Of a stretch of DNA of 56,804 nucleotides, positions 24,273 to 33,631 are shown piece by piece (positions within the stretch are counted from its first letter, which is position 1; each line of letters opens with the position of its first letter). The notes under the pieces are model-generated. The model was not told the origin of the DNA. It searched no databases and worked only from the letters and a program-made list of their open reading frames with translations. A program made the translations under genes and the position numbers. Origin of the DNA: an uncultured Dorea sp. (lineage in GTDB: Bacteria; Bacillota; Clostridia; Lachnospirales; Lachnospiraceae); the NCBI GenBank assembly GCA_910584265.1, contig CAJTZE010000020.1, positions 1 through 56,804 of the forward strand, written 5' to 3'.

Positions 24273-26360
24273 ATGTACAAACAATATGAAATGGAGCTGG
24301 CCGGCAGAATGCTGCGCGTTGATGTGGGAAGAGTTGCAAAGCAGGCAAACGGCGCGGTTCTTATGCACTATGGAGATACGACAGTACTCTGTACCGCAAC
24401 AGCATCTGAGAAACCAAGGGACGGGATTGACTTTTTCCCGTTAAGCGTTGAGTATAATGAAAGAATGTATGCAGTAGGAAAGATTCCGGGAGGATTTAAC
24501 AAGAGAGAGGGGAAGGCTTCTGAGAATGCGGTACTGACTGACCGTGTGATCGACCGTCCTATGAGACCGCTGTTTCCGAAGGATTACCGCAATGATGTGA
24601 CTCTGGAGAATCTGGTTCTTTCCGTGGATCAGAACTGCTCGCCGGAGCTTACTGCCATGATTGGCGCAGCCATTGCGACGACGATTTCGGATATACCTTT
24701 TGACGGGCCGATTTCTACTACGCAGGTGGGTCTTGTTGACGGAGGATTTGTATTTAATCCAACAGCAGACCAGAGAGATGTCTCTGATATGGCGCTTACG
24801 GTAGCCTCAACCAGAGAGAAGGTTATCATGATCGAGGCAGGAGCGAATGAAGTTCCTGAGGATAAGATGATCGAGGCAATCTTCGCGGCTCATGAGCTGA
24901 ACCAGAAGGTGATTGCATTTATCGATACGATTGCTGCAGAGTGCGGCAAGCCGAAGCATGCATATGAGAGCTGTGCAGTTCCGGAGGAACTGTTTGCGGC
25001 TATCAAAGAGATCGTGCCTCCGGAAGAGATGGAGAAGGCTGTTTTTACGGATGAGAAGCAGGTAAGGGAAGAGAATATCCGCCGGATTACAGAGAAGCTT
25101 GAGGAGAGCTTTGCTGAGAATGAGGAATGGCTTGCCGTACTCGGCGAGGCTGTTTATCAATACCAGAAGAAAACAGTGCGCAAGATGATCTTAAAGGATC
25201 ATAAGCGTCCGGATGGAAGGGCGGTTGACCAGATCCGTCCGCTGGCCGCAGAGGTGGATTTGATTCCAAGAGTCCACGGGTCTGCTATGTTTACCAGAGG
25301 GCAGACTCAGATCTGCAATATCTGTACGCTGGCACCGCTTTCCGATGCCCAGAGACTGGACGGACTTGATGAGGCTGAGACTTCTAAAAGATATATGCAT
25401 CACTATAACTTCCCGTCATACTCTGTCGGTGAGACGAGACCGTCCAGAGGACCGGGACGCCGTGAGATCGGCCATGGCGCATTGGCTGAGAGGGCATTGG
25501 TTCCTGTGCTACCTGCAGAAGCAGATTTCCCGTACGCTATCCGTACAGTATCCGAGACCTTTGAGTCCAATGGCTCTACGTCTCAGGCCAGCGTGTGTGC
25601 ATCGTCTATGTCGCTTATGGCGGCGGGAGTTCCGATCAAGGCGGCCGTTGCAGGTATTTCTGCAGGACTGGTGACCGGAGATTCGGATGACGATTATCTG
25701 GTACTGACCGATATTCAGGGACTGGAAGACTTCTTTGGAGATATGGACTTCAAGGTGGCGGGTACCCACAAGGGTATCACTGCAATCCAGATGGACATTA
25801 AGATCCACGGCCTCACCAGACCGATCATTGAAGAGGCAATTGCAGCTACGAAGAAGGCAAGAACCTATATTCTTGATGAGGTAATGGCAAAGGCGATCGC
25901 CGAGCCGAGACCGGAGGTCGGCCCATATGCACCGAAGATCATCCAGATGCAGATCGATCCGCAGAAGATCGGCGATGTGGTCGGCCAGAGAGGTAAAACG
26001 ATCAATGCGATCATCGAGGAGACAGGCGTTAAGATTGATATTACCGATGACGGCGCTGTATCCATCTGCGGAACCGATGCGGCGGGCATGGACCGTGCAA
26101 AAGAGCTGATCGAGATCATCGTGATGGACTTTGAGGCCGGAATGGTTTTGAAGGGCAGGGTTGTAAGCATTAAAGAATTCGGCGCATTCATAGAGTTTGC
26201 TCCTGGAAAAGAAGGGATGGTCCACATATCTAAGATTTCCAAGGAACGGATCAAACAGGTGGAGGATGTGCTGACCCTTGGCGATGTGGTGAAGGTCGTA
26301 TGCCTCGGTAAGGATAAGATGGGACGCCTTTCATTCAGCATGAAGGATGTTGCAGAATAA
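24273..26360 (+). CDS. pnp: Polyribonucleotide nucleotidyltransferase (PNPase)
   Basis: 3'-to-5' phosphorolytic exoribonuclease, trimeric, part of RNA decay complexes. The 695-aa protein has two RNase PH domains; the second shows the active-site region TSQASVCASSMSLMAAGVP and SGDSDDDYLVLTDIQG-type residues (TGDSDDDYLVL, with the catalytic Asp pair). A KH domain (about 555-615, IGKxxGK-like VVGQRGKTINAI) and an S1 domain (about 620-690, GRVVSIKEFGAFIEF) follow. AAGGAAG precedes ATG 24273. Expression is probably self-controlled through the leader hairpin. A strong terminator follows. Confidence 0.98.
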   Translation: MYKQYEMELAGRMLRVDVGRVAKQANGAVLMHYGDTTVLCTATASEKPRDGIDFFPLSVEYNERMYAVGKIPGGFNKREGKASENAVLTDRVIDRPMRPLFPKDYRNDVTLENLVLSVDQNCSPELTAMIGAAIATTISDIPFDGPISTTQVGLVDGGFVFNPTADQRDVSDMALTVASTREKVIMIEAGANEVPEDKMIEAIFAAHELNQKVIAFIDTIAAECGKPKHAYESCAVPEELFAAIKEIVPPEEMEKAVFTDEKQVREENIRRITEKLEESFAENEEWLAVLGEAVYQYQKKTVRKMILKDHKRPDGRAVDQIRPLAAEVDLIPRVHGSAMFTRGQTQICNICTLAPLSDAQRLDGLDEAETSKRYMHHYNFPSYSVGETRPSRGPGRREIGHGALAERALVPVLPAEADFPYAIRTVSETFESNGSTSQASVCASSMSLMAAGVPIKAAVAGISAGLVTGDSDDDYLVLTDIQGLEDFFGDMDFKVAGTHKGITAIQMDIKIHGLTRPIIEEAIAATKKARTYILDEVMAKAIAEPRPEVGPYAPKIIQMQIDPQKIGDVVGQRGKTINAIIEETGVKIDITDDGAVSICGTDAAGMDRAKELIEIIVMDFEAGMVLKGRVVSIKEFGAFIEFAPGKEGMVHISKISKERIKQVEDVLTLGDVVKVVCLGKDKMGRLSFSMKDVAE

Positions 26361-26370
26361 TATATGAGGC

Positions 26371-26412
26371 AAAATGGCGGAGACCGGCGGATATGCCGGT
26401 CTCCGCCATTTT
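26371..26412 (+). terminator. Terminator of pnp
   Basis: A perfect 18-base stem (26371-26388 with 26395-26412) and a 6-base GGATAT loop. It begins AAAA and ends TTTT, so it may work in both directions. Confidence 0.92.
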
Positions 26413-26623
26413 GGATTGACAGCGGGAGGTTAACATTAACTTAAGGTTTTCCTTATGCTTTTTTTAGAAACTATCCATATGACGGTCACATTTTCGGAGT
26501 ATCCTATAGAAAAGATGATTGAGGGAATGCTCCGGCAGTTATGTGTCATATTACAGGGGGAGACGGCATATAATAATAAAGCCGGGAGCAGTACCATATC
26601 ACTTAGAAATGGAGGAAATCAAT

Positions 26624-26782
26624 ATGGATAAGGGGAAATACAGGAAGGCCTATCAAGAGGTCATTTCCATGGAAGAATACTTAAAAAAACAACAGAAGAT
26701 CAGAGAGTCAGAGAAGAAGGGAAAAGAAGCCGGGGTGCATGAAAAAAGCCCTGCCTGGCTGCTGGCAGAGCTTTACGTTTGA
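26624..26782 (+). CDS. Small hypothetical protein, 52 aa
   Basis: A short Lys/Glu-rich, probably helical protein beginning MDKGKYRKAYQEVISMEEY and ending SPAWLLAELYV. ATG 26624 has GGAGG 8 bases upstream, a strong ribosome site. The open frame extends back to 26519, but without a start signal. The 210 bases before it hold the pnp terminator and AT-rich sequence with no clear promoter. It ends one base before the convergent gene on the other strand. I do not recognise the family. Confidence 0.55.
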   Translation: MDKGKYRKAYQEVISMEEYLKKQQKIRESEKKGKEAGVHEKSPAWLLAELYV

Positions 26783-26783
26783 G

Positions 26784-26999
26784 TTAGTTATCAGGGCCGT
26801 CTTCATCTTTTCTTGAAGCTTTATAGACGAGGGTGTATGCATACAGCAGCACGGGGAGAAGAATCGTGCAGGCAATGGATGCCTTCAGAAGCCCCAGAGA
26901 TGCTGAATGGTCAAACAACGCGAAAAGAAAGGTGCTTACATAGAGAAGGATTAAAAGTACGGCTCCAAGCAAAGCCAAACTGCGCTTGAACTTTTTCAT
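26784..26999 (-). CDS. Small two-helix membrane protein
   Basis: A 71-aa protein with a basic N-terminus (MKKFKRSLAL) and two hydrophobic stretches, about residues 8-28 and 39-60, ending in a charged tail (SRKDEDGPDN). It lies 25 bases downstream of the aldo/keto reductase on the same strand and may be co-transcribed. The start is preceded on the reverse strand by AGAAAGGAATAAGC, an acceptable ribosome site. Family not recognised. Confidence 0.6.
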   Translation of the reverse strand: MKKFKRSLALLGAVLLILLYVSTFLFALFDHSASLGLLKASIACTILLPVLLYAYTLVYKASRKDEDGPDN

Positions 27000-27024
27000 T
27001 GCTTATTCCTTTCTGAAATTATAA

Positions 27025-28053
27025 TCAGGAAATGCTGGTTTTTCCAGCTAAAATATTTTTGTAATCTTCGTAGTTTTTCTTAAGAAGATTCGGTGTGTCA
27101 AGCTCGTATGGACATCGGGAACTGCACTGGCCGCATTCCAGGCAGTTCTCGATTTTTTTCATGTTTTCCTGCCAGGTTTCGTTCAGCCATGCCGCGGATG
27201 GGGCGCGTCTTACCATAAGCGACATCCGGGCACAGTTGTTGATTGGTATTCCTGCGGGACATGGCAGACAATAGCCGCAGCCTCTGCAGAAGTCACCGGT
27301 TAATTCTTCTTTCTCAGCTTCAATGAACCGGCGGATATCATCATCCATTGCCGGCGGATTATCCATATAAGAGAGCCACTCATCTAATTCCGTCATTCTC
27401 TGGATTCCCCAGATTGGAAGTACATGGTCAAATTGTGACATATAGGAGAAGGCGGCTCTGGAATTGCTGATCAGTCCTCCGGCGAGCCCTTTCATGGCGA
27501 TGAAGCCCATATTTTTTTCCTGGCACATGCGGACAAGCTTTAAGTCTTTTTCGGAAGACAGGTAGCTTAGGGGGAACTGCAGGGTTTCGTACAGGCCGGA
27601 TTCGATACATTCCTCTGCTACGCCGAGCTTGTGGGCGGTTACGCCGATATGGCGGATTTTCCCCTGCTCTTTAGCTTCCAGCATACATTCATACATACCG
27701 GTTCCGTCACCGGGACGCCAGCAGGTTTCTGCCATATGGAACTGGTAAATGTCAATATAGTCGGTTTTTAGAAGCTTTAAGGAAGTTTCCAGCTGTTCTT
27801 TGAAATCTTTTGGTGTCTTAGCTGTGGTTTTGGTTGCAATATAAATTTTATCACGCAGTTCCGAAAAAGCATATCCAAGCTTTTCCTCGCTGTCGCTATA
27901 GGCTCTGGCAGTATCGAAAAAGCGTATGCCGCCTTCCCGGGCGCGCAGCAGAATGGCCTTTGCTGTCTCAAAGTCTACCCTCTGAATGGGAAGAGCGCCA
28001 AAGGCATTCTGGGGAACAGTGATTCCTGTGGTTCCTAAAGTGATCTGTTTCAT
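27025..28053 (-). CDS. Aldo/keto reductase with C-terminal ferredoxin-like domain
   Basis: A 342-aa predicted oxidoreductase. The N-terminal (beta/alpha)8 barrel keeps the tetrad: Asp and Tyr in FFDTARAYSDSEEKLG, Lys in ATKTTAKT and His in YQFHMAE. The C-terminal 90 residues carry CRGCGYCLPCPAG and CLECGQCSSRCPYELDTP, two cysteine groups for Fe-S clusters. Such fusions are common in anaerobes and may take electrons from ferredoxin-type donors. GGAGGT precedes the ATG on the reverse strand. It is transcribed away from the SEC-C gene. Confidence 0.93.
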   Translation of the reverse strand: MKQITLGTTGITVPQNAFGALPIQRVDFETAKAILLRAREGGIRFFDTARAYSDSEEKLGYAFSELRDKIYIATKTTAKTPKDFKEQLETSLKLLKTDYIDIYQFHMAETCWRPGDGTGMYECMLEAKEQGKIRHIGVTAHKLGVAEECIESGLYETLQFPLSYLSSEKDLKLVRMCQEKNMGFIAMKGLAGGLISNSRAAFSYMSQFDHVLPIWGIQRMTELDEWLSYMDNPPAMDDDIRRFIEAEKEELTGDFCRGCGYCLPCPAGIPINNCARMSLMVRRAPSAAWLNETWQENMKKIENCLECGQCSSRCPYELDTPNLLKKNYEDYKNILAGKTSIS

Positions 28054-28169
28054 GGTCTACCTCCGATTTTCCTTTCTTTGTGTACCGCTCAGACGAGGCA
28101 GTACATAACATTCTGATTCTATCATACACCTGTTTTTGGAAATAGACAAATTAATAATAAGGAAATACT

Positions 28170-28197
28170 TTGAAAATTATGACAAATGGTATATAAT
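28170..28197 (+). promoter_or_regulatory. Promoter of the SEC-C gene
   Basis: TTGAAA (28170-28175), a 16-base spacer and TATAAT (28192-28197), in the gap divergent from the aldo/keto reductase gene. Confidence 0.65.
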
Positions 28198-28262
28198 AGT
28201 TTGTGCAGAAAAATGACGGAAGTCAGTTTATTAAATTTATGAGGATAAAGGAGATTATCAGT

Positions 28263-28769
28263 ATGGGTGCTGCATTATTAGATCAGTGGCGTAAAATCGC
28301 ATATAACGAGCAGGCGGACAGAGGACAGCTTCAGAAATTCTGGGATGAGTATTTCCAGGTTGAGAAGGAGATCTATGAGAAGCTTCTGGACGAGCCGGAT
28401 ACAGAGGTGAGGGGGACAGTGAAGGAACTGGCTGAGAAGTATGGCCAGAGCGTGCTTACAATGGTTGGATTCCTTGACGGCATCAATGAGAGCTTGAAGG
28501 AAGCTAATCCAATCGAGACGATGGACGAGGAGACACAGGTGAATCTGGTGTTTGACAAGGCGCTGCTCTACAAGAATATGGTTGCCGCAAAGGCTGAGTG
28601 GCTGTACGGACTGCCTCAGTGGAAGAATATTTTCTCAGAGGATGAGCTTAAGGCTCTGTATAAGGAACAGAAGGAATCCGGCACGATCCGTAAGGAGAAG
28701 AAGATCGGCCGTAACGATCCTTGTCCCTGCGGGAGCGGTAAGAAGTATAAGAAGTGCTGTGGAAGATAA
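28263..28769 (+). CDS. SEC-C zinc-motif protein
   Basis: A 168-aa soluble protein whose C-terminus is a SEC-C motif (GRNDPCPCGSGKKYKKCC), the small zinc-binding unit also at the end of SecA. The first 140 residues are helical and acidic (WDEYFQVEKEIYEKLLDEPD) and I do not recognise them. ATG 28263 is preceded by AAGGAG with 8-base spacing; an in-frame extension to 28203 overlaps the promoter and is rejected. The role is unknown; other SEC-C proteins bind zinc and contact SecB or the ribosome. Confidence 0.85.
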   Translation: MGAALLDQWRKIAYNEQADRGQLQKFWDEYFQVEKEIYEKLLDEPDTEVRGTVKELAEKYGQSVLTMVGFLDGINESLKEANPIETMDEETQVNLVFDKALLYKNMVAAKAEWLYGLPQWKNIFSEDELKALYKEQKESGTIRKEKKIGRNDPCPCGSGKKYKKCCGR

Positions 28770-28796
28770 AGAATAAGAGGATAAAGGATAAGATTA

Positions 28797-29681
28797 ATGA
28801 AGTCGATTTATGACAGCTATACATTGAATAATGGAGTAAAGAATCCTTGTGTGGGCTTCGGTACATTTAAGGCCGCGGACGGACAGAGCGCGGAGGTGCT
28901 AAAGACAGCGGTTGACGCAGGATATCGGTATTTTGATACGGCTTCCTTTTATGAGACGGAGGAGAGTCTTGGAAAGGCTGTGAGGGAGAAGCAGATTCCC
29001 CGGGAAGAGCTGTTTATCGCATCCAAGGCGTGGAAGACGGAGATGGGATACCGGGAAGTGAAGGAGGCGTTTGAAAGGTCGCTTGAACGCCTGCAGATGG
29101 ATTATCTGGATCTTTACCTGATCCACTGGCCCGTTCCGGAGGAAGGATATGAAAACTGGAAGCAGTTGGATATCGATACCTGGAAGGGATTGGAAGAGCT
29201 GTATGAAGAGGGAAGGGTAAAGGCGATCGGCGTCAGCAATTTCCTTCCTCATCACATTGAGAACATTTTGGAGTACTGCCATATCAGACCGGCAGTGAAC
29301 CAGATCGAATTTCATCCGGGATATACCCAGGAGATGACAGTGCAGTACTGCCAGGAGAGGGAAATCCTTGTTCAGGCATGGAGCCCGATTGGACGGAGCG
29401 CCCTTCTGAATAACCCGATGATCCTGGAGATCGCAGGGCATTATCAGGTGTCGGCCGCACAGCTGTGCATACGCTATGCGGTGCAGAGAGGGATCGTACC
29501 GCTGCCCAAGTCTTCGGCGATGGAGCGGATGAAGCAGAACCAAGATGTATTTGGATTTGAAATTACCAGAGAGGATATGTACCGTCTGGGAACATTTGCA
29601 CAGACCGGATGGTCAGGGCTTCACCCTGACGGAGGAAGTACCAGGGGAACCTCAAAGAATCTGTGCCTTCCAGCGGACTAG
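28797..29681 (+). CDS. Aldo/keto reductase
   Basis: A 294-aa NADPH-dependent reductase with no Fe-S extension. The catalytic tetrad is present: Asp and Tyr in YFDTASFYETEESLG, Lys in ASKAW and His in LIHWPV. The NADPH phosphate-binding part VPLPKSSAMERMKQN is near residue 235. It lies 27 bases after the SEC-C gene and 15 bases before the thioesterase gene, so the three may form one unit. Substrate unknown. The family also includes the 2,5-diketogluconate and methylglyoxal reductases. Confidence 0.92.
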   Translation: MKSIYDSYTLNNGVKNPCVGFGTFKAADGQSAEVLKTAVDAGYRYFDTASFYETEESLGKAVREKQIPREELFIASKAWKTEMGYREVKEAFERSLERLQMDYLDLYLIHWPVPEEGYENWKQLDIDTWKGLEELYEEGRVKAIGVSNFLPHHIENILEYCHIRPAVNQIEFHPGYTQEMTVQYCQEREILVQAWSPIGRSALLNNPMILEIAGHYQVSAAQLCIRYAVQRGIVPLPKSSAMERMKQNQDVFGFEITREDMYRLGTFAQTGWSGLHPDGGSTRGTSKNLCLPAD

Positions 29682-29696
29682 AGGGAAAGTTGAAAG

Positions 29697-30176
29697 ATGA
29701 AATTATACAGGCATAAAGTACAATATTATGAGACTGACCAGATGGGGATCGTGCATCATTCCAATTATATCCGCTGGTTTGAGGAGGCGAGGATCAATCT
29801 GATGGATCAGATGGGGATCAGCTATCAGAGGATGGAGGAGATGGGGATCATCAGCCCTGTCCTGTCTGTTGAGGCGGATTTCCTGCGTATGGTGCGGTTT
29901 GGAGGGAATGTCCTGATTCGTGCTGTAGTAACAGAATACAATGGTATCAAGCTTACGGTGTCTTATCAGGTGATTGATAAGTCAACGAACATGGTTCAGT
30001 GCAAGGGCGTGACCAAGCACTGTTTCCTGAATGAAAAGGGAAGGCCGATTTCCCTGAAAAAGAGTTATCCTGAGGTTCATAAGCTGTTTGAGAAGGAATT
30101 TGCCAAGGGAAAACAGCAGGAGGCAAAAAGCGGAAATAATCAGAATAATCCAGAGACAGAGAAGGCAGAATCCTAA
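29697..30176 (+). CDS. Acyl-CoA thioesterase, YbgC/FadM (4HBT) family
   Basis: A 159-aa hot-dog-fold enzyme that hydrolyses acyl-CoA thioesters. The catalytic stretch YYETDQMGIVHHSNYIRWFE near residue 10 has the conserved Asp (TDQMG) and the HHSNY group. The last 25 residues are charged and extra to the domain. It starts 15 bases after the aldo/keto reductase with GAGGGAAAG upstream. Confidence 0.92.
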   Translation: MKLYRHKVQYYETDQMGIVHHSNYIRWFEEARINLMDQMGISYQRMEEMGIISPVLSVEADFLRMVRFGGNVLIRAVVTEYNGIKLTVSYQVIDKSTNMVQCKGVTKHCFLNEKGRPISLKKSYPEVHKLFEKEFAKGKQQEAKSGNNQNNPETEKAES

Positions 30177-30235
30177 AGCGGCAGGATTCTGTCTTATCTA
30201 TGCTTTGTAGAAATCAGAAGAGAGTGGAAGCGGTT

Positions 30236-31156
30236 ATGAGAATGAACAATGAATTACTGCAGAAAATCGATGAAAAATATCCCAGACTCAGCAAAGGACA
30301 GAAAAAGCTGGCTGATTATATCCGTCAGGATTATGATAAGGCGGCGTTTCTTACGGCGGCGAAAATGGGGCATGTGGTAGGCGTCAGTGAATCCACGGTG
30401 GTCCGGTTTGCGATGACCTTAGGTTATAAGGGATACCCAGAATTTCAGAAGGCTTTAGAGGAGCTGGTGAGGACGAAGCTGAACTCTATCCAGAGAATGG
30501 AGGTAACCTACGGGCGTATCAGTCAGGGAGAGATTCTTGCCTCCGTGCTGCAGTCGGATATTGAGAAGATCAAGCTTACCATGGGAAGCGTAGACCAGGA
30601 TGCATTTGAGGCGGCTGTGGATACGATATTAAATGCAAGGCGGATCTATGTGATCGGCATCCGGAGCTGCGCGCCGCTTGCAAGTTTCTTAAGTTATTAT
30701 CTGCATTTGATCTGCGAGGATGTAACTTTGATCAATTCCAATACTTCCAGTGAGATTTTTGAACAGATGATCCGTGTCGGGAAGGAGGATGTGGTGATCG
30801 GCATCAGCTTTCCGCGGTATTCTATGCGGACATTGAAGGCTTTGGAATTTGCCAGCAACCGGAGTGCGAAGGTGATCACCCTGACGGACAGCATTCATTC
30901 GCCTATGAATCTGTATTCTTCCTGCAACCTGATCGCAAGGAGCGATATGGCATCTATTGTGGATTCGCTGGTTGCGCCTTTGAGCGTAGTAAATGCGCTG
31001 GTGGTTGCCCTGTGCATGAAGAAACAGAAGGAGGTTGTGTCCACGCTGGAGATGCTGGAGCAGATTTGGGACGAGTATGAGGTATACAGCAAGGATGAAC
31101 TGAATATGGTAACGGACAAGGTAGAATTTCACAGCTTTGGCGGAGATGATGAATAG
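30236..31156 (+). CDS. MurR/RpiR-family regulator
   Basis: A 306-aa transcription regulator with an N-terminal RpiR helix-turn-helix (residues about 5-75, with VVGVSESTVVRFAMTLGY) and a C-terminal SIS sugar-phosphate domain (IYVIGIRSCAPLASF, then SFPRYSMRTLKAL). It probably senses a sugar phosphate such as N-acetylmuramic or glucosamine phosphate. ATG 30236 fits; AGTGGAAG is a moderate ribosome site, and ATG 30242 is an alternative. The next gene follows after one base, so they may be co-regulated, but no sugar gene is adjacent. Confidence 0.9.
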   Translation: MRMNNELLQKIDEKYPRLSKGQKKLADYIRQDYDKAAFLTAAKMGHVVGVSESTVVRFAMTLGYKGYPEFQKALEELVRTKLNSIQRMEVTYGRISQGEILASVLQSDIEKIKLTMGSVDQDAFEAAVDTILNARRIYVIGIRSCAPLASFLSYYLHLICEDVTLINSNTSSEIFEQMIRVGKEDVVIGISFPRYSMRTLKALEFASNRSAKVITLTDSIHSPMNLYSSCNLIARSDMASIVDSLVAPLSVVNALVVALCMKKQKEVVSTLEMLEQIWDEYEVYSKDELNMVTDKVEFHSFGGDDE

Positions 31157-31157
31157 T

Positions 31158-32384
31158 ATGAGCAGAGTATTGATCGCGGGCGGAGGGGCGGCAGGCATGT
31201 TTGCCGCCGTACATGCCGCAAGGCGGGGACATCAGGTAGAGGTATTTGAAAAAAATGACCGTCCCGGAAGGAAGCTGTTTATCACGGGAAAGGGAAGATG
31301 TAATCTCACCAATGCCTGTGATACAGAGGAGCTGTTTGACGCTGTCTTAAGCAATTCCAGTTTTCTATACAGCAGTTTCTACGGATGTACCAATCAGGAC
31401 GTGATTCAGTTCTTTGAAGAACTGGGACTGAAGCTGAAGGTGGAGCGGGGAAACCGGGTATTTCCGGCATCGGATCATTCTTCCGATGTGATCCGGGTAC
31501 TGACGGAGGAAATGAAAAGGCAGGGCGTGATCCTGCACATGAATCTGGCTGTGAAGGAAATCATTCCGGAGAGAGAAGGATTTACGGTGCAGACGGCAGA
31601 CGGCCGGAGGTTTTTCGGGGACAGCTGCATCATTGCCACAGGAGGCCTTTCCTATCCTTCTACCGGCTCTACAGGAGACGGATACCGATGGGCCAAGGCC
31701 CTGGGGCATCAGGTAAAGAGCCTGTCGCCGGGGCTGGTTCCCATAGAGACAAAGGAGCAGTGGGTTCCGGCGCTGCAGGGTCTGTCGCTAAAGAATGTTT
31801 CGGTGTCGGTCCGGGACGGCGGCAGGAAGGTGTATGAGGAATTCGGCGAGATGCTGTTTACCCACTACGGGGTCAGCGGTCCGGTTATCTTAAGCGCAAG
31901 CAGCAGGATCAGCGTCCGGTTAAAAAACGAAAATCTGGTATTATCTATTGATTTAAAGCCTGCGCTTTCGGAAAAACAGCTTGATCAGAGAGTACTGAGG
32001 GATTTTGAGGAGAATAAGAACCGTCAGTTTAAAAATTCACTTGGAAAAATGTTCCCTGCCAGATTGATTCCGGTTATGGTAAAATTAAGCGGGATCGCAC
32101 CGGAAAAACAGGTGAATATGGTCACAAAGGAAGAGCGCGGGCAGTTTGTCCGGCTGATCAAGGATTTTAAGCTTACACTCATCAGGCTGAGAGATTATAA
32201 GGAGGCGGTCATTACCCGGGGCGGCGTATCCGTAAAGGAGATCGATCCGGGGACGATGGAATCAAAGAAAGTGCCGGATCTGTATTTTGCAGGAGAGATA
32301 TTAGATTTGGATGCAGTAACCGGAGGATATAATCTGCAGATTGCCTGGTCTACTGCGTATATGGCGGCACAGGCAGTGAGATGA
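31158..32384 (+). CDS. HI0933/BaiN-like FAD-dependent oxidoreductase
   Basis: A 408-aa flavoprotein. The N-terminal dinucleotide fold has GGGAAGMFAAVHAARRG, then FEKNDRPGRKLFITGKGRCN, the HI0933-family fingerprint. The C-terminus has GGVSVKEIDP and GEILDLDAVTGGYNLQIAWS, which contact FAD. ATG 31158 starts right after the RpiR stop codon. The same family includes BaiN of bile acid-converting clostridia, but the family is widespread and function is mostly unproven, so no bile-acid role is claimed. Confidence 0.9.
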   Translation: MSRVLIAGGGAAGMFAAVHAARRGHQVEVFEKNDRPGRKLFITGKGRCNLTNACDTEELFDAVLSNSSFLYSSFYGCTNQDVIQFFEELGLKLKVERGNRVFPASDHSSDVIRVLTEEMKRQGVILHMNLAVKEIIPEREGFTVQTADGRRFFGDSCIIATGGLSYPSTGSTGDGYRWAKALGHQVKSLSPGLVPIETKEQWVPALQGLSLKNVSVSVRDGGRKVYEEFGEMLFTHYGVSGPVILSASSRISVRLKNENLVLSIDLKPALSEKQLDQRVLRDFEENKNRQFKNSLGKMFPARLIPVMVKLSGIAPEKQVNMVTKEERGQFVRLIKDFKLTLIRLRDYKEAVITRGGVSVKEIDPGTMESKKVPDLYFAGEILDLDAVTGGYNLQIAWSTAYMAAQAVR

Positions 32385-32405
32385 GGGACAGGGAGGTGCA
32401 TAGAA

Positions 32406-32849
32406 GTGGAAGCGAAATTTTATATGGAATACAGAGAGTCGAAGAAGGCTGTAGAAGAGATGTTTGATGCTTATTACAGCTATAAGAATTCTAAGAGGAT
32501 CGGAATATTTAAATCGCCGGATATCCGTGAAAAGGTTCAGGAAAAGACCGATGAACGCTGGAAAGAAATCCGGAAAATCAGCCGCAGGGAGCGGACGATC
32601 AAAGCAGAGTTTTTCGGGGATCATTTTGTGTGTACCACAGGTGATGTGATCCAGGAATACCAGTATGCAGAGATTGAAGCAATGTATGAGACAGATACCA
32701 CGCTGGTCTTCGTGGCGGGAAAGAACCGGAAAAAGGAATCCTTCCTTGGACTGAAGAAGGGCAGCGTGAAGGGGAGAAGCCTTGCAGATCTGAAGAAGTT
32801 TCTTCTGGAGCGGTGCACGAAGGTGAAAAAGGGAATCGAAATGCTATAA
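32406..32849 (+). CDS. Hypothetical protein, YcxB-like
   Basis: A 147-aa soluble protein beginning MEAKFYMEY at GTG 32406, with GGGAGG 10 bases upstream. Its central part (FFGDHFVCTTGDVIQEYQYAEIEAMYET) and the LKKGSVKGRSLADLKKFLLERC end resemble the YcxB C-terminal domain, but the membrane helices of YcxB are missing. It lies 21 bases after the flavoprotein and 17 bases before cmk. Family assignment is tentative. Confidence 0.6.
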   Translation: MEAKFYMEYRESKKAVEEMFDAYYSYKNSKRIGIFKSPDIREKVQEKTDERWKEIRKISRRERTIKAEFFGDHFVCTTGDVIQEYQYAEIEAMYETDTTLVFVAGKNRKKESFLGLKKGSVKGRSLADLKKFLLERCTKVKKGIEML

Positions 32850-32866
32850 TAGAAAGGTGCATAAAT

Positions 32867-33523
32867 ATGGGATATAATATTGCAATTGACGGACCTGCCG
32901 GAGCCGGGAAAAGTACCATCGCAAAGCAGGTGGCACAGAAAAAGGGATATATCTATGTAGATACCGGCGCGATGTATAGGGGGCTTGCAGTTCATTTCTT
33001 AAAGAACCATATCCGCCCGGAGGATACGGAAGGGATCATCCGGGCCTGCGAGGATGCCAGCGTGAGCATCGGTTATGAGAACGGCCTGCAGCAGATTTAT
33101 TTAAATGGTGAGAATATTACAGGCATGCTCCGGGAAGAAGCAGTGGGTGATATGGCCTCTAAGAGTTCGCCGGTCCCGGAGGTGAGGGAGAAGCTTCTTA
33201 TGCTGCAGCGGACTCTTGCCAGAGAAAAGGATGTGGTGATGGACGGAAGGGACATTGGAACCAATATCCTGCCGGAAGCTGATGTGAAGGTGTATCTTAC
33301 AGCCAGTGTAGAGACCAGGGCGAAGAGACGGTACGATGAACTGACAGCAAAGGGCACGGACTGTGATATGGAGCAGATCACCGCCGATATTGAAGAACGG
33401 GATCACCGTGACATGACAAGAGAGACAGCGCCGCTCAGGCAGGCAGAGGATGCGGTATTTATTGACAGTTCCAACATGACGATCGAGGAAGTAACCGAAG
33501 CTATTTTGAAGCTGTGCAGATAG
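32867..33523 (+). CDS. cmk: Cytidylate kinase
   Basis: Phosphorylates CMP and dCMP to the diphosphates. The 218-aa protein has the P-loop GPAGAGKST at residue 9, YVDTGAMYRGLA and the DGRDIGTNILPEADVKVYLTAS segment, all diagnostic of the Cmk family. ATG 32867 with GAAAGGTG upstream is preferred; the longer open frame overlaps the previous gene. The order cmk-ispH-rpsA is conserved in clostridia. Confidence 0.96.
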   Translation: MGYNIAIDGPAGAGKSTIAKQVAQKKGYIYVDTGAMYRGLAVHFLKNHIRPEDTEGIIRACEDASVSIGYENGLQQIYLNGENITGMLREEAVGDMASKSSPVPEVREKLLMLQRTLAREKDVVMDGRDIGTNILPEADVKVYLTASVETRAKRRYDELTAKGTDCDMEQITADIEERDHRDMTRETAPLRQAEDAVFIDSSNMTIEEVTEAILKLCR

Positions 33524-33631
33524 TGTAACTTCCGCCGGTTCCCTGCACGGCCTGCGATACCGCAGTTTTCGGGCCGGGCGGGAGAGCTGCGGACAGTTTC
33601 CGGTCAAAACAGCAGAATGAGAGGAAAGATT

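Noticed and set aside
31158..32384. Bile-acid 7-dehydroxylation gene baiN
   Set aside because: The HI0933 family is widespread; no other bai gene is in the window.
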